Assembly: GCA_019671135.1 (NCBI GenBank)
Contig: JAHRHY010000015.1
Location: 868,001 to 932,000, forward strand
Reading direction: 5' to 3'
Length of the DNA: 64,000 nucleotides
Source of the DNA: Linnemannia hyalina
Taxonomy: Eukaryota > Mortierellomycota > Mortierellomycetes > Mortierellales > Mortierellaceae
Below, piece after piece: positions 1 through 11,765 of the stretch (within the stretch, counting starts at the first letter, position 1; each line of letters starts with the position of its first letter). Both the position numbers and the translations under genes were made by a program. The notes below the pieces were generated by a model. The model was not told the DNA's origin. It ran no database searches and saw nothing but the letters and a program-made list of their open reading frames with translations.

Positions 1-2756
1 CCTTGCCACCCTGAGACGCCTCTCCATATGCCTGAACCAAGTTGGGGCTGAGAGCGGCGTAGTTCTCCGGGCTGGCGAAGAGGTATGTTTTGACCCATCT
101 CTCAAGGAACCAGAAGAGAGAAAGAGCGACCTGTGGACTGCAGGAGATTGCCTATTCGTGTTTGTTTTTGCGATAGTTTGTTGATGTTAGTATTGACTGG
201 TAAACATAACGAACACGGCCTTTTTCATAGATGAAACCAGTAGTTAGAATGTATGTACCTGAGCGGAGTGAGAATCAAGGGAGACTGAGTCCAGCAGGCT
301 CATAAGGTTGCTGAAAATGTTGATGAGCTGGTCCTGAGCCAAGGCCTGGGTCTTCGAAACCTCGTTCAAAGTCTCGGGGATCAAGGCCGTCTCACCGATG
401 TTGTTATCGGCAAAAACGTATCCTGTAATAACGATCAGCCAGTGCAGGTGTTCGTAAATGTAGACGACATAGTCGGGGTGGTTTCCATCGTGTGTGGTGC
501 TGAGGAAGCTCTGAAGACGCTCAATGCGATCGTGAAGGAGTCCCTGAAGTCTGAGAAGCGTGTTGTGAGGGTCAAGTCGGGCCAAGGCAGCGATCGAAAT
601 GAGTTGATCGCCGTATGTTTCCCAGTCCTGGAATCCATCGCTCTCCTCGTCCACCAGGGCGTTGAACTTGGCAAGCTCCAGTCGAGTGTCGATATACTTT
701 TCCACGATGCGGTAGCTGACGCTGTGGAAGAACTGCAGCAGGTTGGTGGCGTCAGCAACCAATGCGGGTGAGTTGTGATCCGAGATAGCCGCCTGCGAGT
801 CCTGGACTATAATGTTGAATGTAAAACGCGAATATGTGTGTCAATATTAATACCGCCGTTGAATAAAATGTTCAGTCCTGCCGATCCATGCTTTCCCTAT
901 AAAGTGAAAACCCAACTTACCGAGCTTCACCCAGGTTACCAAGAGTTCGTCAAAGGCGCCCATGAGACTCTCCGACTCTTCAGGGACCTTGGACGACTCG
1001 CTCAAGCAATGGACGGTCAACAAGGCGACCTGGTTCAAAAAGTCAAACTTTTCGGGAACAGCACAGATCGTTTGGATCGAGTGGAAGGAGAGCAACTGTC
1101 GAATCATCTCCGTAATAGCAATCATATTCTCAGTGTAATCCGCCTGCAAGCATTCGTCCGAAGAACACGACGCCACGCTATGTCCGAATAGTACACGAGG
1201 TCGATTAGTTTCAGATATTAATCAGGCCTGATTTTCTCCGCATCAGTATCAATTGCGGGACAATCTGAAGAAAGACATACTTGTTGATGAGGGCCAAGAG
1301 ACCATTCATCACTCCTGAAATGTGGTGGACTGTAGCTGCTTCATTCTCAAAGATGGCTCCATGCAGACCGCAAAGCTGAATCAGACACTGTCGAACACGG
1401 TGGGTCATGATGTTGTCGTCCTGAATCAACGGAAACAACTATTGATGACAAATGCGGACAGAATGGATTAGAGACACTTATCTTTCATCGTGAATAGCTC
1501 ATAAAACAATCAACCAGATAATGGCCATATACCGTGAAGAACATGGAAAGAACATCAGCGTTCACGAGAACTGGGCGCCAGCTAGCAGGGTAGACAATGG
1601 TCCTGCTGAAGTCATCCTCGTCGTCAGCGAATGTACCGGCCAACACAGGCTGGCCTAAAAGAAAGTGCACGAGTAGATGAACAGTCCCAGAGGTTAGTAT
1701 CCAGGGTCCGGCGGAGCATACTTTCAACCTATAGTATCCATGATGGTGCTCAGAGTAAGAAACTTACTGGTAGTGGCAAAGTCCCATTGCAGGATCGACT
1801 CGAGAAGGATAATCGAAAGACTGAGCAATGGCTTTTGTGATCCGGAAACCTCCTGTCCAGGAATCGACATCAGATCCCGCAACTGCTCGTGAAGGATTGT
1901 CAACGTTGCTTCAAAAAGCAAACGCAAGTGACGCTCCTCGAACGAGTTCTTTGTCTTGTAATGGAAATCCCAAGTCAATCCGACACTGCTTGCCTTTCCT
2001 CTGCTCGAGAACTCATCGACCATCGCATGGGCCAAGGCCAGTCCAATCTTCTTTTGCTGGTCGTTCGTCGATAAGAGGTGTCGAATGTCGTTGTAGACCA
2101 CATCCTGCTCTGCCTCAGACGCCTCAAGCCAACCACGCTTGGAGATCACAGCGATGGCCTGGTAGATCTGCTTGGCGACCCAGGGGACCAATCGTGGATG
2201 TTCGAGGTTGTAGTTGATGAGGTATCGCTGCAGGTTGTGAATGTCCTGCTTCTGATACAAGCCATACTCCCGAACGATTGCTCCTGTGATTCCTGAAGCG
2301 GCGTGAAATTGGACAGAGGGGGTGTTGGAGTTGGCTACAGTACATGTCAATAGAAAAGGGGTGGAAGTAAGGCTAGTTAGTCATTCACCCTTTTACTTTG
2401 TCGACAAGGGTTGGAGGCTGAAGGTAAGCTGGTATTTTCTCTTACCGAGGAGATACTGGCAGACGGGCACAATGTTTGCGCTTTGCTTAAAGTCAATCAA
2501 GACTTTCTCGGCCTGCAGTCGAGTCGTAGGGTGCTACATGGTAAAAAAAGTCGAAAAGGTATGGTATGTGTGAGGGCGAAGTCGAAGCTGAAGGTAAAAC
2601 AGGGAGAAAAGCAAGTGTTCGTTTTTATCCGTCGAGTGCGTTGGGATGGAAAGTGAAAGGTTGTCGTCCTGATGGTGATGGTGATGGTGATGTGGTCCAT
2701 ACCTGTGCCTCTGCACAGGCCTTCTCGATGGTGGCCAAAGCCGTCGGGTAGTCCAT
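1..2756 (-). CDS. XPO4: Exportin-4 (N-terminal part, cut by left edge)
   Basis: Karyopherin-beta family nuclear export receptor; in animals it carries eIF5A and SMAD3 out of the nucleus with RanGTP. Minus-strand exons: 2703-2756, 2446-2533, 1768-2334, 1533-1654, 1281-1438, 921-1177, 259-806 and <1-130, all GT-AG with phase closing at each junction. About 641 residues are visible, a little over half of the roughly 1,150 expected. Family landmarks line up in order: an N-terminal helix ending AEKVLIDFKQS, the block EYGLYQKQDIHNLQRYLINY, SSVGLTWDFHYK, SWRPVLVNADVLSMFFT, and YEHLHWLIVITGYVFADN followed by GETALIPETL, which matches the signature of animal exportin-4 rather than exportin-7. The start ATG at 2756 opens an 18-codon first exon. 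Baker's yeast lacks this gene. The C-terminal half lies outside the window. Confidence 0.93.
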
Positions 2757-5700
2757 GTCTGATCGTCTTGAGGGAGAGATGTCAAGAAAAAAGAAGAGGT
2801 CTATCTTACTTTGGTAAAGAAGCTCTTTCGTTCTTCAAACTCACCCTTAAGAACCTTGATGCAATAAACCTGCGATCGCTTTTTCTTCGGTGACATAAAA
2901 ATGGCGCCTTTACACAGGCGCTCTCTAACCAAGAGCAGTAAGGCGGGGATGCTGCTGCTGCTGGTGCCAACCAAAGGATGCATGCATCAAACGACATAGA
3001 TACGGTGCTCACAAGCAAGGTTTCCCGCCCATGCTGCAGTAGATCATCCGCCACCGTAACCATCGTCTCGTTTGGCTAAAAAACCGTCCCCATTCCTCGA
3101 TATCATATCCACTTCAGATATGCAACATTCGACGCGTTGACGGGACAGCCTGTCGCTATTTCTACCACCAACCCTATTATTACTACCACATTCATGCGAC
3201 GTGGTATTCTTAGCAATCGCCACACACATCCATCAGCTCTCTACGCAGCACCCATCTGTCACCAGGAACGAAAGCACACACAATTGCTAACTGCCCAGTC
3301 AGCCCTTTTTCGAATATGTTCCACCTTCAAACAAAGGACCCTTCCTTCATCGCTTTTGTTTCTCATTCATACTCCTTGCTGTTCCTTGCTCCTTCATTTT
3401 ACATCTCTCTGTCTCCCCTTGTACGTCCTGATGTTATTATTACTCTGAACACGACAAGAAACATGTCATCGTATCGACATAAACGAAATCAAACAACTGC
3501 CCTTTTGCTAGGATGACAAGGACGTCCAGGACGTCAAGAGGTGGTTTGTACTAGTGGAAAGTACAAGTCGAATTCTTCGTCAACAAAGAAAGGAACAAGA
3601 AGAATCAAAAAAAGAGAGAGAGCAAGGGAAAGGGAGGAGGAGGAGGAGGAAGTAATGAAGTTGTATCAACATGAAACGAATTTGCTTTTCTATTGCTATT
3701 GATTGACTCCTTGAGATTTTAATTCACCGCTTCTTTTCTATTTGCACTGTTGGCTATTTCTTTCCACTGTTGTTATTCCTTGTACGACCAATGTTCGCCA
3801 CTCTCTTTCCTTCCTTCCTTCCACCCACGCAAAGGACACACACGCCTCCTATCCTTTAGCCCAATGAGAACGGCAACGAGCGAAGCAACCTCGTTATGCC
3901 AGTATTCTCTTTCTCTGTCTCCCTTTTCCAACGAGATGAGGGGGGATATGCAAATGCAATTGTGTGAAGGAAGGTATTGCCATTGGGCTTGGACGCTGGG
4001 AAGAATTGTAACCAAATTGGCAATCAATTGGTTCCAATGAAGAGGAGAAAAGAAAGAGCAAGGCTTGAATCGATTGCCACATGAAAGAAAGGAACCAACC
4101 ACCTCTCATTTCATTTCTGATACATCTCTGGAAAATCTCACATCTAGGCTATTACCCTAACCTCGACTTGTGTTCCCGTGGTCCTTGCGCCCATCATTTA
4201 TCCATCTATCTACTGTACTTTCATCATCTCGCCCCCCGGTCTTGACAGCACCACATCTGTTTGCTCCATGGTCTCACACAACCGCTCCTGCTCCCGACTC
4301 ATACAATCCCCTTCCGTTTTTTGTTTGTTCTTTTCTAATCCTGGCGCCTTCCCGAGTGCGAAAACAATGAATGGTGGCAAAATGGACTCAAACAGCTTCC
4401 CGCTATTGTTACTGTTCTTTATCTAACGGGTAGGTTGCGTCAAAAACGAGCATCAACAAAAGTAACATTCAACCGAACAGCCCCACCCCTTTTTCGAACC
4501 ATCGAGGATGTGAGAATAATAACAGGCTAGCTGTTGTTGCCAGTCATGACATTTGGTAATGCGCCGAGGAAGGATTGGAAAAAAAAGGGAGAGGAGGCAG
4601 AGAAGAGAGAGAGAGGACAAAGAGAAAGGGGACCGTAAGCTGCGGGTTGGTTCTTTGAACCTGTGGAGCGCCTCTTCTTTTTTTCTTCCTTCTTCTTTTG
4701 TTTGTTGACATGATCGAAGCAGCGATCGCATGAAAAAAGGCGCGAAAGGAAGGTAATTCGTTCGCCGTAAGCGAAGGAGGGAGGGGCAAACAAGAACGAA
4801 GACGGAAGCATCGATCGGATATGTTGTTGACGATGATCGTTTGGGGTATACAATATTGGCTTCATTAAGAGAATGAAATGGTTCCCTTGTCTTCGGCGGA
4901 TATGCAATATTTCATTACGGTTATCCGTCCGTCCTTTGTTGCAAACGAAGACATCTTCCTTTACCTGTCCCCCCTTTGTCCCCTTCGTTTTGTCACCCAA
5001 AAATAGGTCACCCTTCCAACCTGAATACCCGTTCAATTATTATTGTGACAACTCTCTCCCGCTGGCTAAGACCGAGAGAACAACAGTACGCATACGCCAA
5101 CAGTACTTACTGCACAAAGCAAGAGTGGGTGTGGTCCGTTCTTTTCCTTCTCCCGCTTTTTTGTTACAAGTCCCGAACCCCGAGTGGGACGACAATGGGT
5201 ACATCATGTTCATGAAGTATTCATAGATCCTGGAAAACAATAGCCACTGGCGTCGCTCAATTTGAATCGTTGGTTAATTGAGTGTGAAATTGAATCGTTG
5301 CCTCTCCATCCCCTCCCTTGTTCTTGTCCTCTCTCTCTCTCCTCCGCTCACAACAAAGCTATTCCCTCCCTCTTTTTCTTTTCTTTCCCTTCTCTCTAAA
5401 AGGCTCAATTGACTATGTTCTCTTTATTCAAACCTCTTCTCTTTCTGGTTGTCGTCTAAACAAGGTCATCTTCATCATCATCATATAAAAAGGACCCTTT
5501 GATCGCTCACCTCCCCGTTTCTATTTCTTTCTCTCTTTCTCTCCTTCTCTCTTTCTCTTTTCCCTTTTCTCTTTTCTCTTTCTTCTTCACCTGCAGTTGC
5601 ATTTTTGCTCTCCTCTCTCCCTCTCTTTTCCCTTCACAGCTCACACTCTGACGATAACCTTCCCTCCAAAACGACACACTCTCACACACTCACTCTCACC

Positions 5701-6125
5701 CTCGATTAACGCATCCATCCCAGCTTTTACAGCAGCAAACATCACCACCATAATAATAACAGCAACAACTTGTGTCACCATCAACAAACAACAAGCCAAG
5801 TTCTGTTGGGTGTCGATCGTCTTCCCCTCCTTTCCAAGCAAACAACAAACACGCAAACAAGCAACAAGCAGCCAGCACTCCCCTCAGGAACCTGAACTCT
5901 AATTCACATATACCCATTCGATTGTTTCACAGCGCGTCGCCTTTTTCTTTTTGTGTTCCCGCCATCAGTCATCAGTGAAACCACCTCTCACTATCGTATC
6001 CCTTTCCTTCGCCGCCCACTTTTCCTCCCCCTATATAATCCACCTTCACCCCCTATATAATCCTCCTTCACCCTCACTTTCCAACAGCACCACACTTCAA
6101 CCACATTCGCCAACTTCCCCCCACT
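2757..6125. other. Gene-free divergent intergenic region
   Basis: This 3.4 kb lies between the divergent exportin-4 and unknown-protein genes. Open frames here are short and low-complexity, with no recognisable protein. It carries GA-rich patches (3600-3660, 4560-4640) and a strongly pyrimidine-rich stretch on the plus strand at about 5300-5640, just upstream of the rightward gene. Untranslated leaders, promoters or non-coding transcripts are possible, but none can be placed from sequence alone. Confidence 0.6.
6029..6072 (+). promoter_or_regulatory. Duplicated TATA-like box
   Basis: Two adjacent 22-bp units (6029-6050 and 6051-6072) differ at one base, and each contains CTATATAAT. They sit 54-97 bp upstream of the ATG at 6126. 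A TATA role is inferred from motif and position; the transcription start is not known. Confidence 0.5.
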
Positions 6126-8108
6126 ATGTCCAAATCCACAACCACAACCGGCAGCACCAACAGCTCCCTCACCCACTCACAATGGACCCACCTCCGCCAA
6201 GAGGCTCAGCTTCGGAGGCAGACCCTCGCCACCTTCGGACCTCAGGGCGTCCTCGACCTGGCCCTCGTCGGCGCAATCCTCGGCAACAACATCCGTGAAA
6301 TCGGTCGTTACAGTGTCACCTGTGACGGCAGCCTCGTCCGCGGTCGGTATACCATCTACGAGCTCGTCCACTTTGGCGCACTCGCTGTCACCGGTCGTCG
6401 CCGTCGGCGCCATCATGGATCTCCCACTGACTCCTCTTCATCATCAACATCGGATTCATCAACGACAAAGACGACGGCGAAGCAAGTGAAACGCATCTAC
6501 CCCACAACACTGTCTAATCTCTTCCCAGCCATGGTCTTTAAGGCTATGAGAGGGAAATCAGTCCGGCCACCAAAGTTCCAGCACGACGATGAGGATGACT
6601 GCTACTCTTCTATGCCCTCGACCCCTACTATGTTCCCCATGTCGCCCACTTTCATGGCCACTGCTGCAAAACCAACCATCCCTTTGAATAAGGACTACCG
6701 CTCGCACAGTCACAGCCCCACACCTTCGATTGCCTCATCTCTCTCTGCGACTACAACGACATCTTCAGGTACACTGACAGCGGATGCAATGCTGATCACC
6801 TCAGAGGCTGTCCTCTCTCAGCTTATCCAACACCGCCTTCATCGCGTCAAGGACCTGCCCCTCCCTCGCGAGCTCTGCTTCATGGGCGCCGCCAGTCTCC
6901 CTCTCCCTCCTGTCCTCCGCGCCATGCACATCGCCTGGACCATGGATTTCCTTAAAACCTGTGCGACCACCCCACGTCGTCAACGCCAGCAACAGCAGCG
7001 ACAACAGCAACAACAACAAACGGAAGACAACGACGCTACTCCCTCTCCTCTGCGTTCAACTCCACAACAGCAACAGCAGGTATTAGGTGGATTGGAGTTC
7101 AGGCCTGATGTTTATGCACACAAGATGCGTCTTGCTCGGCTGGTCCGAGTACAACAACAAGAAAAAATGGCTGCCTCTTCTCCTTCCATTTCTCCACCTG
7201 CGTCCAACACGACGACAGCAACAACCCCCGGTAGCGGGTACAGTCATCACCGTCTCTCTGCCTCCATGCGCCGTGGCCCTTCTTCAGTCTCGATCCCAGA
7301 GGAGAACGAGGATGAAGACGAAAAGCCCGCGGTACCGCCTACCCCTGCCATCCCCCTCCTCCTGAAAGAACCCGCCATTCCCGTTCCCGCTCCCACTCCC
7401 TCACCTGAGCGAACTCCTGCGACCACGGCCGCGAAAAAGTCTGTCCGCCAAGACAAGCGACTGATGCAACAACTCCTCGCCCTCGAAAACAAAGTCCCCC
7501 GCATCGTCCGTCAATGGGCAAACGTCGCCCGGACCTACTTTGACAACGAACTGATTCAAGAAGACCGCGAGGTCCAAACCTGGGTCGACCGCCAACGGAT
7601 TCAAGTCATCCTCGGATGTGGTTACCGCTTTGGCGGCTCGCCTTCAAACGCCATCACGGCCACCACTCCCTCTATCGCCTCTACCGTCAACGCTGCCAAC
7701 GCTGCTGCTGCAGCTACCTCCACGAAGGGTAACGGCATCACTGGCACGACTTCAAGACCTAGATTGGCCCCCATCGCAACCGCTCTGGCCAACGCCAACG
7801 TGAACGCAAACCCTCACGCCATCCATCTCAGTGCTACCCGCCACCAACGCATTCCCTCCATGTCCTCATCCACATCCCCAGCTCCCTCCCGCAGCTGCTT
7901 CCCAGAAGGTGTCCGTCTCATCAACACAGCGCACCAACAGTCCCGTCCACAATCAACAATCCGCTCTCGCCCTACAAGCGCGACCACGAACGAGCGTCTG
8001 AGTGCTAGCCAGCAGATGCTAAGCATGCATCTCTGGCTCAGTCTTTTGGTCTCTCCACTTAGTCCTGAGCATATGATCCACGACCAGTTCAGTTTCTTGG
8101 ACTCTTAA
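6126..8108 (+). CDS. Ser/Thr/Gln-rich protein of unknown function, 660 aa
   Basis: A single uninterrupted frame of 660 codons. I do not recognise the family. Three more ordered segments are separated by low-complexity linkers: residues ~15-95 (QWTHLRQEAQLRRQTLATFG, then a basic RRRRRHH run), ~220-285 (helical, around QHRLHRVKDLPLPRELCFMG), and ~440-500 (LENKVPRIVRQWANVART and a following acidic/basic helix). Linkers include polyGln near residue 290, Ser/Thr/Pro stretches and an acidic patch near 400. No signal peptide or membrane segment is evident. The first ATG of the frame is used; it follows a pyrimidine-rich leader and a doubled TATA-like box. A possible poly(A) signal lies 45 bp after the stop. 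It could be a scaffold or regulatory protein, but nothing in the sequence fixes a function. Confidence 0.75.
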   Translation: MSKSTTTTGSTNSSLTHSQWTHLRQEAQLRRQTLATFGPQGVLDLALVGAILGNNIREIGRYSVTCDGSLVRGRYTIYELVHFGALAVTGRRRRRHHGSPTDSSSSSTSDSSTTKTTAKQVKRIYPTTLSNLFPAMVFKAMRGKSVRPPKFQHDDEDDCYSSMPSTPTMFPMSPTFMATAAKPTIPLNKDYRSHSHSPTPSIASSLSATTTTSSGTLTADAMLITSEAVLSQLIQHRLHRVKDLPLPRELCFMGAASLPLPPVLRAMHIAWTMDFLKTCATTPRRQRQQQQRQQQQQQTEDNDATPSPLRSTPQQQQQVLGGLEFRPDVYAHKMRLARLVRVQQQEKMAASSPSISPPASNTTTATTPGSGYSHHRLSASMRRGPSSVSIPEENEDEDEKPAVPPTPAIPLLLKEPAIPVPAPTPSPERTPATTAAKKSVRQDKRLMQQLLALENKVPRIVRQWANVARTYFDNELIQEDREVQTWVDRQRIQVILGCGYRFGGSPSNAITATTPSIASTVNAANAAAAATSTKGNGITGTTSRPRLAPIATALANANVNANPHAIHLSATRHQRIPSMSSSTSPAPSRSCFPEGVRLINTAHQQSRPQSTIRSRPTSATTNERLSASQQMLSMHLWLSLLVSPLSPEHMIHDQFSFLDS

Positions 8109-8739
8109 GAAAGAGTAGTTCCATGTTTTTCATTGATAAGTAAAGACAATCAAATAAAAAGTGAAAAAAACACACGTTGAACGAGCAAACTATTTTTGAA
8201 TGCTTTATATTTATCACCACTCTACTTATACCAAACCAGTGGTCAGTTTCCTCATTCATAGTTACTTATTCTTTATTAAATGATATGTTCTCTAGGATTC
8301 GTCCCTGTTACCTTCGTCGATACTCGTCTCTTCGTCCGTTTCTTCTCTCTCTCCCTCTCCCTTGCTCCGAACTCGTTGCAAGTGGTGGAGTGAGGTTGGT
8401 CATGTTTGTAGGCGTGAGAGGGCAAGAGAACCGGGAGAGTAGGATAAAAGAAAAGTATTGTGTGGCATAGTAGGGAGTAAAAAAAGGGAGGGGGGGATAT
8501 TTATACCTCTCCTTCCTGGATACTGATACGCGTTTGTCTCATATGTTCGCGTCCAAGGGATCAAACGCAGTCCAGCGTGTCTCGATTAAATAACGCGTCC
8601 TGTTTGTCTATTCATTGCCTGAATACATTTTCCTTTTGACTCTGGCCCGTCTTACGATACCATTTCTTGGAATACCCCCAAGTGTGTCTATGTTATAGGC
8701 CGCACCGCTGCCTGCGATCACCAAGGCCGATTCACGTTT
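8109..8739. other. Convergent intergenic spacer
   Basis: About 630 bp between the ends of the convergent unknown-protein gene and the Crinkler pseudogene. Apart from the candidate poly(A) signal near its left end, I see no gene, repeat or RNA in it. Confidence 0.6.
8153..8158 (+). other. Candidate poly(A) signal AATAAA
   Basis: Canonical hexamer 45 bp after the stop of the unknown 660-aa protein, in an A-rich context. Confidence 0.5.
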
Positions 8740-11690
8740 CTAACCATAGACTATTTTTGTCTTCTTGGGATCGTCCTGTTCCTGCTTGTCGACGGCGGGT
8801 CGCCGCACCGGAGTTTTAATCCCATCCAAGAAGTCGACATGGCTCTTTGGAAAAACCTTGGCAAAGTTGCGCTGGTCAATCCTGATCGTCACCTGCTGCA
8901 GATCGTTGTCGTGGAAGTACTTCCTTGATCCTGAACGCAGGAAAGCACGTCTGACAGCGATGGCCTCGAAGTCGATATCAAGCCGTGGACGCATTGAATC
9001 TATCACGTTGACAGGGTACGCAATAATTATGCTGACGTAGACATTGGCGGGACAGTACTCATCGAGGTCCTTTACATGCTCCTTGATATTTTGTTTTGAG
9101 ACGGACTCCACAGCACGGTTCGAATCTGCTTTCGTAAGCACTTGGCGGAGTTTTAGCTGCACAAAGAAGGGGATAATCGCAGCTTGGACCCGAATGTAAA
9201 AGACAATGTCAGGTCCAGAGGGTTTGGCTTTGGGGAAGAAGAAGGTAGGAACGGTTTGGTCGCTTCGCATTGAGTTGTTGTGGACGTGGGCGTCCATGAA
9301 CTCCTCCATTGAGATGTGCTCGTGAGAGATCCCGCGCTGAAGTTCCTGCTCATACAGACCGACAATCACCACAGTTCCGGCGAGGTTTGCATACTGCGAG
9401 AGAATCGGGGGTTCGTGTGGCCATTCTGAGAAAGCGCGAGTCTTGAAAGCCTCGATAAGGACGCTCATCATCATGAGCTTCCATGCATATCCATGCGCTT
9501 GAGCCCTGTCCGACTGTTGGACCCACGATTCCATAGTCTTCATGAAGTCAGAATCCCGCATCTTGAAAAAAAATCGGCGGCCTTCAACACGAACGGCTCA
9601 TCGAGAACCGTCCTCGCAACCCCATCGATGATCTTGATACGGCCGAAAGCGCGTTCCACCAACTCTGGTATCGCTTCCCGAAGGACCAGCCTGCCAACTC
9701 CAAACATGTGCCGTTGAAAGAGGAGTAGCCCCAGCACCTCCTCCAGTGTTCGAAACTCCTTAAAGTTCGACAGATTCGCGAGGTACCTGTTCTCCGAGCG
9801 AACAATCTCATGGCAGAGATTCCCTTGCTTCCCACAGTAGTCATACGACACCAGTCTCGTCTCCGTTTCATCCACCGCGTCTTTCCAGCCGTTTGGCTCA
9901 CCTCTCGCAATGATCTTCTCAACCACAGTAACCATTGGTCGGAAGCGACCGACAAGCCTTTCCATCATCATGTCGATGGCCTCTGATGGCAGGAGCATGT
10001 CCAAAGCTCGCTTCGCATCCTCGTCCTGCAAAAAGTTCCTCAGGTTAGCAATGTAGGTATCAACTGATTCCCGATTGGTCCATCCGGGGAACTCCATGTA
10101 GATGAAGTCACCCAGCTCATGCTTTGAGACGCATCCAGAGCTTCGCGCCCAAGTGGGAGTATAGATGCTGAGTCCTGTGCCGGATGTCAAAAGCGTAAGT
10201 TCGTTGGCGCCCTCGATGTGCCGAAAACCATACAGGATTGGGGACAGGAGTGGACGGTCCTCGTTGGCACCATTCATTGACTCAAAATGTCCGATGAATC
10301 CCTCTCCGAGGATTTGCGCCTCATCGTGAGCCACCAAGAGTTTGGTACCATCCAGAAATTGGGGTGCACCTCCATGCTCAATAAGACAGGTCCGTGTAGC
10401 CTGAAACTCCTTTCGGGCAATATCCAGCAGAACTCCTTCTTCACCGGTGGATCTCTGGAGCAGCGGGACAAATCTGTGGAATAAACGCACGAAGACGTCT
10501 GTGAACATGTGAGGACAAGCCTGCAGAAGGGTCCATCTCGCGCTCGTAAAAGACCGGTTGCTGTTCTGGACTTTCAAGCAGAATTGGAGGATCAAAAGCC
10601 GAGAGAGGAGCAGAAAGTATGTCATCGTCCTTGCAGAACGGTTATTCGCATCGCGGGCCTTTTCCAGACTAGCTCCAACCTGCCACTGAAGAGCGGTCAT
10701 GTCGTCCGACCCCAGATCATCCCCAGAAGCATTGAAGTAGAATCCCCATTGCCGACATAGCAGCTCTATCATGCTGCGGGTTTTCCCACATCCTGAAACC
10801 CCAAAGATCGGTACGTTCTCTGAGCCACATTTTCTGATCAGATCCAAGATGGCGTCTGACGCGAGTACTTTCGACGGCTCATTGCTTGAAGAGGGGTCAG
10901 GTAACTGAAAAAAGAGCAGACTAGGTCGTTCATCATACCCCTGTGGTTGTCTCCGAAGCCACACTCTTGGCAAACCAGGCACGATCCCGGTAGTAAGCGG
11001 AAGCTGTCCATGACCTTGCACAAATCGCTCAAGAAAGGTGGCGTCAGGTGATCCAGACGCGAAAAACTTGCCTGCGATCTTTTCGATGTCTGCACGTAGG
11101 TCACCTACTTAAAGTAAAAAAGGGAACGCATTAGACACAGAATGATCATTGCGATGCATGCAAAGGCGATTTGATTGTACTCACCAGACAGCGGACTACC
11201 AGCTTGCTCATCCGAGAGAGGATTGAAGCGAATTGGGGCAGAGGCTTGAACTATGTCCGTGCAGTCGGATGTGTAAATTGAGGTTAGTACGATGGACAAG
11301 ATTATGTGCAAGGTGTGAATGAAAATAGCACGTGTGCGCATTACCTGGCGGGGGTTGCTGGACGATGATGTGGATGGTCTTCTTGAGTGGTGCCTCGATA
11401 AAGACATCAGCAATGTCGTCGGTCGGGTCGAGCTCTGTTGAAGAATCAATGGTGTTCAGGAGAACGGGCTGATGCCTGTTGGCCGCAATGACGGGGTGGG
11501 CGACATGCCAAAGAGTGAGCTAGTTTGCATCAACATTGCGAAACTCGTTGGGGTTCTCGTTCCTGACGAACTTCTTGAGGTCGCCGATGGTCTTGGTTGA
11601 CTCGATCTCGACAGGGAACGCGTTGGTGGTGGCCTCTCCGTCGACAAGGCAGAACAGGGTCAGAGAAAGGAGAGTAACTGGTTCCAGATT
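8740..11690 (-). pseudogene. Crinkler (CRN)-type effector gene, disrupted
   Basis: Crinklers are modular effector-like proteins with a ubiquitin-like header followed by NTPase and nuclease or kinase modules. Readable blocks are ~11345-11690, 11185-11250 and 8740-11104. The header shows SLTLFCLVDGE, an FPVEIESTKTIGDLKK block, and LTLWHV after the first lesion. The third block holds a P-loop (GVSGCGKT, ~10780) and a Walker-B-like LLVAHDEAQ (~10330). The C-terminal end has a PSGPDIVFYIR ... VQLKL arrangement resembling a PD-(D/E)XK nuclease core with Gln in place of Glu (inference). Two lesions are visible: an in-frame TAG at 11520-11522 between header and LTLW motif, and a frameshift at the 8-base A run 9566-9573. 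No methionine lies directly before the header, so the true start is unclear. Homology continues cleanly across both breaks, so loss of function is likely recent unless either is a sequencing error. Confidence 0.85.
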
Positions 11691-11765
11691 TTTTAGGCTC
11701 TGATCACTGTCGCCCCATATGTTAACAATGTGAAAAAAGGGTGACTTTAAGAAGGTTTCAGGCAC

